Source: Strigamia acuminata (Eukaryota > Arthropoda > Chilopoda > Geophilomorpha > Linotaeniidae). Taken from it: 64,000 bases of DNA. Within the stretch, counting starts at the first letter, position 1. Each line of letters opens with the position of its first letter. The position numbers were made by a program, and so were the translations under genes. The stretch spans positions 5,109,875 to 5,173,874 of the forward strand of contig OX442315.1 of NCBI GenBank assembly GCA_949358305.1. The letters run 5' to 3'. This document shows, one piece after another, positions 51,573-60,291 of this stretch. The notes under the pieces are model-generated. The model was not told the DNA's origin, ran no database searches, and worked only from the letters and a program-made list of their open reading frames with translations.

Positions 51573-52857
51573 TCTTAGTGTTTGGGATGTCCCACACAAA
51601 ATGGGAGAACAATACATGGTTTTAGTTGATGATTGTTCGCAATATATCTGGATTAGACATTCAAAGAATGGGAAAATTGTAATTGATATGTTTCAGGATT
51701 GGGTAAAGGAAACTGAGCATATGCTTGGCAGAAAAGTAAAAAGAATTTATTTGGGACATGGGATGGATTATTCCCCAAAAGAATTAATTGAATGGGTTGA
51801 AATTGCCGAATGTATTGGAATCGAGATTGCTGGAATGGAATCTGCCAACCCTGAAATTTATTCCATCTCTGAGAGCGCCAACGAAGACATTGTAACGGTA
51901 GTGAATATTTTACTACGGGAAAACAGGTTTCCAAACACTTTATGGATGGAACTGGCCGATACGATGGCATATTTGCGTAATCGTGTTCCAAAAGTTAGTT
52001 TGAATATGGAAACTCCTTATAATGTATTGTATACGCGACCGGTATCAGTGAGACACCTCCGATGTATTGGGTCGAGGGTTAAAGTTTTAACTCGCATTAG
52101 GAATGTGAAAGGTCTCAAACATACCTGGGAAGGCGCGTTAGTCGGATATGCTGAATTTGGAAAAGCTTATCGGATCTGGGATCCAAAGCGGGACAAAGTT
52201 GTTTCTTTGGTCAAGTTAAAGGTGTACGAACAGGATTATTGGTTCGAGGGGGAAATAGGTAACCCTATGGAAGTTGTTAAAGCGAAAGATAACGGTTCGA
52301 CGGATTCGCACACTCTTCCTGAGAATGAGACAGAAGAGGTTTCAACCATTGTCGTACAGCCTGTTTTTCAATCCCCAGAGTTTTCGTCTTTTGTGAAGAC
52401 ACCGGAAGAAGATATTCCCCCAGACTTTACATTAGTTGGTGTAAGCGAGTCCAAAGTTGTTGAACTAGAGGGGGAAATTGTCTCAACACAAGTACAGACA
52501 TTGCTTGGTGCAAATGAGTGCAAACTCGTTGAAACAGAGGGGGAAATTCAAAAGACCAAGAGAAGGAAACGACAGAATAAAACAAACAAAATAAACAAAG
52601 ATGTTGTATTAACAACAAAGGTCGATGAACGCCAATTAACGGCTTGCGAACTGATTACGGATGGTGATATTCCGGACACTTCGTCCGAGATGGTTTTGAT
52701 CAATGAGGGGGAAGACAATGAAGTAAATTCTGATGGATATTTTATTCATGATTGGGAGTCTGATCCCTTGTTATTGGAGTTTAAGAAACGAAATGATCGG
52801 CTTGTGTTTGGCGACGTGACCATCACGTGGGATGATGAGTTTATGTATGTTAGATGA
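51514..52857 (+). CDS. copia integrase-derived ORF (447 codons), catalytic residues lost
   Basis: Residues ~17-250 align with copia integrase, including YMVLVDDCSQYIWI, the FPNTLWMELADTMAYLRNR segment and the C-terminal WEGALVGYAEFGKAYRIWDP. The catalytic positions differ: the first Asp (DVWGP in copia) is Ser in NLSVWDV, and the second (SDRGGEF) is Gly in YLGHGMDY; only an Glu near SESANED may remain. Residues 250-447 are polar with two repeats of an E-[SC]-K-x-V-E-x-EGEI unit, then an acidic end. There is no RT or RNase H. The frame is nevertheless open to its stop, followed by a copia polypurine tract (GAGGGGGAA) and LTR. Either a young dead fragment or a non-catalytic retained protein. 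Confidence 0.65.
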   Translation: MLAMPPTQRVHLGEVLDLINLSVWDVPHKMGEQYMVLVDDCSQYIWIRHSKNGKIVIDMFQDWVKETEHMLGRKVKRIYLGHGMDYSPKELIEWVEIAECIGIEIAGMESANPEIYSISESANEDIVTVVNILLRENRFPNTLWMELADTMAYLRNRVPKVSLNMETPYNVLYTRPVSVRHLRCIGSRVKVLTRIRNVKGLKHTWEGALVGYAEFGKAYRIWDPKRDKVVSLVKLKVYEQDYWFEGEIGNPMEVVKAKDNGSTDSHTLPENETEEVSTIVVQPVFQSPEFSSFVKTPEEDIPPDFTLVGVSESKVVELEGEIVSTQVQTLLGANECKLVETEGEIQKTKRRKRQNKTNKINKDVVLTTKVDERQLTACELITDGDIPDTSSEMVLINEGEDNEVNSDGYFIHDWESDPLLLEFKKRNDRLVFGDVTITWDDEFMYVR

Positions 52858-52934
52858 TTAAACTTTTCTCATGGGCCTTTTTCTTTTGAAGATTTAAAAT
52901 CTGTATTTTCTCAAATGTTTGGACAGAGGGGGAA

Positions 52935-53296
52935 TGTTAGGAATCAATTGTGGCCAAGCATTTGAATGGCATATTTTACTGTATATAGTCATTGTATAGT
53001 TTATCTAGTAGTGTGCAATCTTGTTATGATTTGGATGTGTATTCTTTGTTGGCACGGATGGTGCACCGTACATCATTGTTATGATTTGTTCTTTATTATA
53101 GTTGTGTCATATCTCATGCAGGAACCGAATGAGATTCCTTACTTGCAATGTATTGACAGGATTTGTCCTGTGAAAAGTGTCATCACTTCACTTAGTTAAT
53201 AAAGTTTGGCGGCCATGTTGGGCCTCTACATGCCACTACTGAATTTGGCTGCATTTCTGGGTTTTAGTCACTCACCAACACCAAAGATCCCCAACA
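52935..53296 (+). repeat. copia-type LTR (single)
   Basis: Begins TGTTAGGAATCA directly after a GAGGGGGAA polypurine tract and ends CCCCAACA; 362 bp. Contains TTAATAAAG near 53198 as polyadenylation signal. No matching 5' LTR exists between 50825 and 51186, so the element is 5'-truncated. Confidence 0.75.
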
Positions 53297-53545
53297 GTCA
53301 TGAATGTCACGAAACTTGAATTGAAACTTAAATACTGTCGCGGTTACGAATATGGAGTTATTCGTAACCGCGAAATCGCTGTTATAGAGAACGGTGGTAT
53401 TCTAAACCGCGAATCTTGCATTCGCAGTTTTGAATATCGCGCGTATTATGGATCACCGCGTGTTAATCTACCATTTATTAGCAAAATGGTGCCCTAGAAT
53501 GGGGGGGTCGGCTTATACCCGAGGTTATACGGTACATGTAAACAT

Positions 53546-54025
53546 CGTAAATGATGCAAACTTCACTTTAAGAATTACAAAATGTTCTACCAAGTTAAAT
53601 TATTTCAACATTATATTAAAGGATTCCGTTTCACGTTTACACTCGGCTCTGGAGTGATGAATCAAACTTACTAAAATGTTGAAATCGAAGCTGATCATAC
53701 TCTGTGTACAATTTAGAGAATAATTTATACTGTTCAACATTTCAACTCGAAATCTGAATGAGTAGCCTGCTTAAGCTTTGAGGGAAATGAAAACGATCGT
53801 CCATCTGCATTCTGCTCATTCAGTTCATTGTCGAGACGTACTGAGTACGATAGTGAGTCAGTCAGAATTGTTATTCATTGTAAACATTTCGGATTGAATA
53901 TTATGTGCACCGTTTTCTATATTTTCTACAATATAGGTAAAAGAAAAAAAGTATGGCAGATCAAAATATTTTTTTAATGATATGAAAAAACAAGTTACAA
54001 TAATAGAGTTCATGATTTCCAATTA
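53546..54025. other. 3' flank of T4
   Basis: AT-rich, no gene seen. Continues at 50433 and leftwards once the nested insertions are removed; homologous there to the T1 flank. Confidence 0.45.
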
Positions 54026-55813
54026 TTATAAACTCGTAATGGTTAAATCTAGTTTGATAAAAATAGTATCATCCACTAAATATAATGGTTTAAGTTTGTC
54101 CAACGAAATAAAACATTGTATTCCCCAGCTTCTATTTATTGCAGTCACTGGTTTGTTAAAACAACCTTTACCTCTAATTAAATCAGATGTCACTTGAACA
54201 TAACGATGATCCTTATGTTCCAACTGATCCAACACACTCAATTTTCCAGAATACTCAATGGGCCAATTTAGATTTGCATCGTTCGGACCTTTCATCACTT
54301 GAAGAAAAATCCATAAATGGATTCCTCGTGCATCACCTCCACCATTTGGATAGAGCCCAAGTCTCATTTTATAACCATACTTTTTACTGTAAAAAGGTTC
54401 ACTGCAGACATAAGTCTGAGTGTCCAATTTTGCCCGAGCTTGATGTTTCGCAAACTCCTCCACTTTCCAGATATATTCGAATGAAGAACGATTCAATGCA
54501 ATTTCCTTTTTCAAGTTTGACAAATCTTCTTTTAGTATTTCCATTCCACCTAGATAAATGAGTTTAATTAGTTTAAAATAAAATAATCGCCATTAAACAT
54601 TCTTTTTTCCTTTTACTACTGAATAGTTTTGAAGGAATGTTTTAAATATGATACAATATCCAAAATTGTTTTAGTAAAAATTAAAGTTTACAATTCGACT
54701 GGTTTAAAAATATAAACTTGTTTAAATGACTTTAAATGCATCTGGCTACTACTGTACCAGGGGGTACTCAAGAACAACTCTTATGGTGAGCAGATCCCTT
54801 TCAGTACAAGCTTCCCCTGCTAGGTGAGTCTTTTAGGAACCTGTCTGCATGAGTCTGTCGGCCGGAGTTGTTGAGAGACGCTGCGTTCAACTTCAGTGAA
54901 CCTTTTTCAAAGTGGTTTGGCGATTTTCTAATTATTTATTTACTGGAACAATTGAAATTTGTTTCCTAACGCACTCTCTCACAACAACTGTTCTAGGCAT
55001 CCATCTGCATCAACTGCTGGTACACTGATGCGGATAGGTTCCTAGAAGACTCACCTGGCAGGGAACCTCGTACTAAAAGGAGTCTGCTCAGCAGAAGAAG
55101 ATTCCACCTATTTTTGGGTACCACCTCGCATCCGTTTAAATGTACAGAGATGACATAATGGTCAACTTAAGTTCAATCGGTGCTAGCAGGCGTGACTTAC
55201 CCACAGTTTTAGCCAATTTATCTAAAAGCAAAAAATGAAAGAATGTTTAGTTAATCACTGAAACATTCTATTGTTTGAATTGAATAACTCACTGTTTGCT
55301 GTTATCAAAGTAGATAATTTGTTTTCAATTTCCTGCGTTTTATCAGATTGTTGAGTTTGTTGTTCAGTTAGTCGGTCTACAACATTAATCCAAATGGTCA
55401 AAGAAAATCGCAAAATTTATCCATTTCTCTACATAAAATATAAATTTTACCTTTGCTTTTAGCACAAGCTTCCTCAAATTTATCTCGCTTTAATCCCACA
55501 ACATCTAAGAATAATTTAAACAGCAGTTAGTGATGAGAAATAGATAAGAAGGCAACATTTTAGATTTTACCCAAAGATTTTTCCAACTCCCTGTGCTCAT
55601 TCGTCAGATGATCCATCTTGACTTTGAGCACATTCTTGCTTTCATCTAAAACAAAGCAATCAACTTGGTTTGGCGCTTCAAATAAAATGACAGATTTACC
55701 CAAATTCTTAACCAACTGCATCAATTCACTTTCTTTATTTTCGAGCTCGATTATCCGCTGCTTGCATGAATTAATTTCCAATTCTTGACATCTAATAGTT
55801 TCTTCCAATTGAT
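54026..55813 (-). CDS. TRAF-like gene T4: coiled coil plus MATH domain (5' end not seen)
   Basis: Exons on the minus strand: 55813-55700, 55645-55571, 55504-55451, 55376-55293, 55221-55201 and 54549-54026. All introns are GT-AG and phase 1 and the joined frame is open to the stop. The first five exons encode heptad-rich coiled coil (ELEINSCKQRIIELENKE, DHLTNEHRELEKSLG, EQQTQQSDKTQEIENKL); sizes 84 and 21 nt are whole numbers of heptads. The last exon is a full TRAF MATH domain (SSFEYIWKVEEFAKHQ, SKKYGYKMRLGLYPNGGG, GIHLWIFLQVMKGPNDANL, FISLDKLKPLYLVDDTIFIK). TRAFs trimerise by the coiled coil and bind receptor tails with MATH. RING and zinc-finger exons, seen in T1, are not visible upstream; element C lies 350 bp away and may separate them. 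Confidence 0.75.
54739..55134. mobile_element. Long-TIR MITE in T4 intron
   Basis: Same element, position and orientation as in T3 (48366-48772), flanked by a perfect TTTAAATG on both sides (54731-54738, 55135-55142). The homologous intron of T1 (31765-32180) shares the right flank (CAGAGATGACATAATGGTCAAC) but lacks the element. Confidence 0.8.
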
Positions 55814-56159
55814 CTAATCAAATATTACCATAAACAGGAATAGAAGTTGAAATTGTGAATAATGTCATGTTTTACCAGTAGATGATAAAACAGCCACTTA
55901 ATTATGAAAGGATCACTGAGGATATGGCTGTATTATCACCTATTCATTTTACCTAGTGGCAAAACATGAAATTATTCACAGTTTCAATTGACAGCATTTA
56001 CACTAGTGAAAAACTGGTTGACTGCAAAAAAATTTGGATTTCCAAAAAAAAATCGTCGGAAAGTTAAAGTGAAATTGGACAAATTCCAGTTTGGAAATAT
56101 AATGGAAAGAAAATGTGAAATAGAAAGTTGAATTTATGAAAATTTTCAACACTGAAAGA
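55814..56159. other. T4 upstream intron up to element C
   Basis: AT-rich with no exon that I can support. Ends at the element C LTR; AAGA (56156-56159) would be the left copy of its target-site duplication. Confidence 0.45.
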
Positions 56160-57118
56160 TGTGGTGATCTCAAAATATTCACCAACTTAGAAGATTAAAT
56201 TAATTATCTTCTAATTAATTTGACTGTGGCACACGCCAAGTCAGATCATGTGACCGAGGGGAGAAATCCTCTCTAGGCACATATCACCCCAGGTTGTCCG
56301 GGGTGAAAACGGTTATTAGCCGTTATGGTGCAATATGGTGTAATAACCACTAGTTGCACCCATTTGAGCTAAGTGCGCAGGTTTTCTGCGCAATATTGAA
56401 GCGTGCTGGGCTCGCGTCTTGGCTCAAATCGGGACTCTGAAAAATACAACAACAACCTCAACATCACTGCTTTTGCTCCTGAAAGAAAAGTATTGATAGA
56501 GGACCGTTGTAACTCAGTTTCACCTGCTATCTTTGTGTATCAAACGCACAAAGCCAGCAATCCTGCTTGAATTAGCCGTCGCTAATTCCAGCAATCGAGA
56601 AGAGAAGATTCCCGACGATCGTGAACCATCGCCGTCGCTGTTGCGCGAACGACAGCCACCGCCATCGTACGAAAGCCGGACGCCTACAGCCGTCAACCAC
56701 CGCCGCCGAGCCGTCGCACGAGCCGTAGAAGGAGCCCACGAGAACCATCGTCTTCGACCATCGTTCGTGAGTTCGTAGAACGAAGACAATTTGCCTTCGC
56801 CTAACAACTTCAAGTTGTTTAAGCGCCATTTCTGACGCTTTGTAGCTTGCAACAGTCGTTGCAAGCCCTTCCTTTGTTTCATTGTTTCCCGCTCATTTTA
56901 TTCTGTGATATTCATAATCATAATTAGTATATATTGTAATTTATCGAATAAAACATTTGTGTGATTTTTATTACCATAATAAACTGTCTTTTTATTCCTA
57001 TTTCCGTAAACTTAACCCTAGACAAGTTTCGGCCGCGATATAAGTCTTGTAAAGCATTCACCTGCGGTTTCTGCTTAATTTATTAGAAATTAAGTGGATA
57101 AAAACCCGGATCGCAGCA
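56160..57118 (+). repeat. Element C 5' LTR
   Basis: 959 bp by analogy with A and B (TG start, CA end, then CG and primer site). Contains AATAAA at 56947-56952 as the likely polyadenylation signal. Its right partner is not in the window, so the limits rest on homology and the primer site. Confidence 0.85.
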
Positions 57119-57120
57119 CG

Positions 57121-57138
57121 TGGGGGCCCGTCCGGGAT
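57121..57138 (+). other. Element C primer binding site
   Basis: TGGGGGCCCGTCCGGGAT, identical to element A, two bases after the LTR; tRNA-Pro type. Confidence 0.85.
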
Positions 57139-57232
57139 AGTCATTGTATAAATTTTGATAGTTTAAAATTTACCCGCCATTTTTATCTTGCTTATCTTTC
57201 TTCTCTATCCTTTCTTTGTCTTCATTTGAAAA

Positions 57233-60200
57233 ATGGCGACTCCTTCAGAGAAGAGACCGAGAGGAAGGCCGGCGAAGAGACGAGTGGCGATCGATCTACC
57301 AGTCGTGGATCAAGAAGTGACTGAGTCACAAGAACTGTTTGAAGCCATGGATCAAACAGCTAACTGTAACTCGGCACAGTTAATCGTGAATGAATTCACG
57401 CAAGCGTTGGAGCGACAACAGCCATCCCCGCCAAGCGGCCAGTTGGACTTAAACAATCCAACTGGAAGTGGCCGTTCCAAGTCGCAAAACGATGATTTGA
57501 ATTTACGAATTCAATCATCAAGTGCAGAGCACTCGCTGAATTCATCACCGGTTCAAGGTGCAGCACAACAAGATTCTGAGAACTCCAATATGGAAGTTTC
57601 TCATTCTCCCGTGCGTGTAACCATGATGGACGCACTCCGTGAGCAAGCTAGGCTCGAGGGAGTAATAGTCACTAGCGAAATGACTGTGGAACAAATCCAC
57701 AAAGCTATGGTTCGCAAACAAAGTCAAAAAGACGTTGAAATCGTCAGAACAAGCTTGCAAGCAGAGTTCGAGCGAATGCATGCAGAAATGCATCAGCAAA
57801 ATGCCGAACTAAAACAACAACGTGCGAATGACCATGTTAAGTTGTTACAATTAGAACAGGAAAAAGCTTCCTGGCTAATTACTGACGAAGAGCAACAACA
57901 AAGGCTCGAGCAACTAAATCAAGCCCAAAAAGATTTAGAAATTGCTAATGAAAATTTGAGATTGGCCAACGCAAATTTGCGAGAAGCCAACACAAATTTA
58001 ATGACTGCCGAACTAACCGCCCCAGTTCGAGCGAGGGAAGTAATTCCCTCCACTTCTCGAAATTACGAGAATTATGCTGCAGAACAAGCAGCAAGAGCTA
58101 AGAGATTAGCACAACGAGAAAACGAAGTATTTCTCGCTCGACAGCAGTCTGTAATTGATGCTGGTCAAGCCGCCAAAAGTCAAAGTACTGCAGAGCAGTT
58201 ATTACGTGCCGACTTAGCTGCGCAAGCTCGTGAAAACGAAATTCTTCGCGCAGATCTATTGACGGTACAAGAGAACTTTGCAGTAGTCGTACAAAAAGTA
58301 CAAGACGTTTGCGGCGAAGATAATTTTGCAAAGCCAGCCCCAGTTTTGCAAAAAGGTGCTTCCAAATCACCTGAGTTGATTGATTTAATATCAGCTAAAC
58401 CAAAAGTCAGTAGACAATCAAGTTGGACTGACAGTGATGACTCACGCAGTAGTCGTGGAAGCCGCAATAGTCATCACAGTCGCAAAAAGCGAAAGCGACA
58501 ACCAGACCCGACCGAATATCATTCCCCAAACGTTCCGCAAAATTCGGATCGATTCTTTAGCAATAGTGACCGATTAATCGGATTGCTAGAGAGAAAAAAT
58601 AAAGAACGTGAGAAACCACACGATCGTGGACGGTCACACGATAATCCGCGAGAAGGCTCACCAAAACGAGATTGTCATAACGACATCCGTGATGGACCGA
58701 GATACCGTGGAAATCCACCAGGTGGTGACCCACCAGGTGGAGACAGTTCAGATGGACATGGAGGTGGCCACTCACGTGACCACAATTCGAATGGCAATCG
58801 AAATGGAAGGGGACCACCAAATGGAGACCGTCGTCCGCCAAATGGCGACGATCCTCCGGACCCTGATCCGCCGCCAAATCCGAATCATGAATCTGCGTCA
58901 GATACAGATTCCTCACGTCCCAGTGTGAGAGGGCGATCTCGTCACAGAACACGTAGTAGAACTCAAAGACCCGATTTCTACACGAAAGATGAGATTGACC
59001 AGTTGTTGAGGCAAAATGCTCAACAACAGCGAAAAAGCAGAAGGGATAAAATTATTTTGCAAAAAATAAGTGAATTTACTTCTGATAAATGGACTCATCA
59101 AACAACAGATGAAAAGTTCATTAGATGGGATCGAGTTATCCCACATGCCTATAATGGAAATTGGCAAGCAGGGTCAAACCTCTTGCTGGAAATATTCGAA
59201 CTAGGCAAAGTTCACAGTTTTAGCTGTGAAGGTGCATTGGCCCATCTAGTACCAAGAATACTAGTTGGCGGTGTCAAGGAGTGGTTTCGCAGGAAAAACT
59301 TCACGAAGTGGGATGACTTCGTTAAACAATTTATGTTTAAATTTGGTGAATCGAGCGAAGACATCAAGACGCTCTGGAGATGTCTTAAGCAACGAAAAGG
59401 CGAAAGCTTACATTCGTACATGCTAAGAGCAGAGAATCTGCTTGGCAGAATGCCACATGCTGTTACTGATGCAACAGCAGATGATCAGTTTAGAGCTGGC
59501 CTCACAGAATATAGTAAAAATATTCTGATGATGTCGGACGCTCCCGACCCGGGGAAATTCTCCGAGTTAAACGAATTCATGGAAGTCAATCAATTGCGCA
59601 TTGACGAAAAGTACAAAGCTTATCTTACAGAAGCCGAAAGGTCAGCGTACTTAAAGCGAGAGAAAAGACTCGCTGAGCAAAACAATGAAACCTTTAATGG
59701 TTTGAAATTGTTGCAGCCACCTAGTTACGAAGACTTTCTAGACGAAGTGGATGAGAAGAGTTCGAAAAAAGAATCTTCCAAAAAGGACGTCAAAAATCCT
59801 CATTCAGTCCCTAAGTTACACGCCAATATAACTGGAGCTGAAACTCCGCCATCTGAAGCTGAAGAAGCTGAAGAGGAGGAGGAAACGGGAGACGAGACGT
59901 TGGCTTTATTAGCCAAAGCAGCGGCGCTGTTAGCAAAAAATAACCCCGTTGCAGGCAAATGGAAGCCAAAAATGAAACCAAAAAATGTTTCATTTGACGC
60001 ATCAAAGGTGAATACCGAAAGGAATTCAAAATCACCCGCGGTGTCGCCAGAGCGCCGGTCTGACGCTCGTTCTCGTTCTGCCTCGCCAGCAGCAACGAAA
60101 AAGAAATCGCCTGCCACTGATCCATGCAATTTATGCAAAAAATTAGGGCATTGGCAAAAAGACTGCCCTTCCTCTAAAAAGGACAAACCAGTGTCAACAG

Positions 60201-60256
60201 CTGAGTTTGAAAAAGCAGTCAAGATCATAACTGACATGTTTCGAAAAAACTTGTAG
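57233..60256 (+). CDS. gag: Element C Gag (1007 aa)
   Basis: Begins with an AT-hook-like motif (KRPRGRPAKRR, residues ~6-17), which could bind AT-rich DNA or act as nuclear localisation signal. Then a long Gln/Glu-rich coiled coil (about 140-330), a Ser/Arg/His and Gly/Asp/Pro-rich low-complexity middle (about 400-570), a Retrotrans_gag capsid region (about 600-800; GGVKEWFRRKNFTKWDDF, LKQRKGESLHSYMLRAE) and one zinc knuckle CNLCKKLGHWQKDC near the end. Stop TAG at 60254, five bases into the frameshift spacer. Confidence 0.92.
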   Translation: MATPSEKRPRGRPAKRRVAIDLPVVDQEVTESQELFEAMDQTANCNSAQLIVNEFTQALERQQPSPPSGQLDLNNPTGSGRSKSQNDDLNLRIQSSSAEHSLNSSPVQGAAQQDSENSNMEVSHSPVRVTMMDALREQARLEGVIVTSEMTVEQIHKAMVRKQSQKDVEIVRTSLQAEFERMHAEMHQQNAELKQQRANDHVKLLQLEQEKASWLITDEEQQQRLEQLNQAQKDLEIANENLRLANANLREANTNLMTAELTAPVRAREVIPSTSRNYENYAAEQAARAKRLAQRENEVFLARQQSVIDAGQAAKSQSTAEQLLRADLAAQARENEILRADLLTVQENFAVVVQKVQDVCGEDNFAKPAPVLQKGASKSPELIDLISAKPKVSRQSSWTDSDDSRSSRGSRNSHHSRKKRKRQPDPTEYHSPNVPQNSDRFFSNSDRLIGLLERKNKEREKPHDRGRSHDNPREGSPKRDCHNDIRDGPRYRGNPPGGDPPGGDSSDGHGGGHSRDHNSNGNRNGRGPPNGDRRPPNGDDPPDPDPPPNPNHESASDTDSSRPSVRGRSRHRTRSRTQRPDFYTKDEIDQLLRQNAQQQRKSRRDKIILQKISEFTSDKWTHQTTDEKFIRWDRVIPHAYNGNWQAGSNLLLEIFELGKVHSFSCEGALAHLVPRILVGGVKEWFRRKNFTKWDDFVKQFMFKFGESSEDIKTLWRCLKQRKGESLHSYMLRAENLLGRMPHAVTDATADDQFRAGLTEYSKNILMMSDAPDPGKFSELNEFMEVNQLRIDEKYKAYLTEAERSAYLKREKRLAEQNNETFNGLKLLQPPSYEDFLDEVDEKSSKKESSKKDVKNPHSVPKLHANITGAETPPSEAEEAEEEEETGDETLALLAKAAALLAKNNPVAGKWKPKMKPKNVSFDASKVNTERNSKSPAVSPERRSDARSRSASPAATKKKSPATDPCNLCKKLGHWQKDCPSSKKDKPVSTAEFEKAVKIITDMFRKNL

Positions 60257-60291
60257 ACGCAGATCCATCAGGTCTAGTGGACGCTGCGTCA
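60244..60291 (+). promoter_or_regulatory. Element C gag-pol -1 frameshift signal
   Basis: A AAA AAC at 60244-60250 (Gag frame CGA AAA AAC), then a hairpin GACGCAG...CTGCGTC of 7 bp with a second inner stem TCCA/TGGA. The CGCAG arm starts 7 nt after the heptamer, exactly as in A and B. Pol is in the -1 frame. Confidence 0.85.

Larger units (their letters stand above)
50825..53532. mobile_element. TA-flanked DNA transposon (pogo/Tc1-like ends)
   Basis: Terminal inverted repeats CCGTAAAACCTCGGGTATAA... and, from the right, CCGTATAACCTCGGGTATAA..., both followed by GCCGACC and flanked by TA (50823-50824, 53533-53534). Subterminal regions hold many copies of a CATAACCGCGA/TCGCGGTTATG-type motif, including two tandem ~105-bp blocks at 50920-51122. 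TA duplications suit the Tc1/mariner/pogo group. No transposase of that group remains; the interior is occupied by a copia remnant. Confidence 0.8.
50434..53545. mobile_element. MITE with ATGTTTACATGTACTCAC ends (split)
   Basis: Left end ATGTTTACATGTACTCACTT (50434) pairs with the right end ...AAGTGAG|TACATGTAAACAT at 53545 once the element at 50825-53532 is taken out at its TA. The core is then ~400 bp. Its left part has an internal hairpin (TTATCCAGATAAGTT...AACTTATCTGGATAA, 50452-50545). Superfamily unknown. Confidence 0.75.

Noticed and set aside
56520-56882. 120-codon frame in element C LTR
   Set aside because: Lies wholly inside the LTR, no homology, and equivalent frames are absent from the A and B LTRs.
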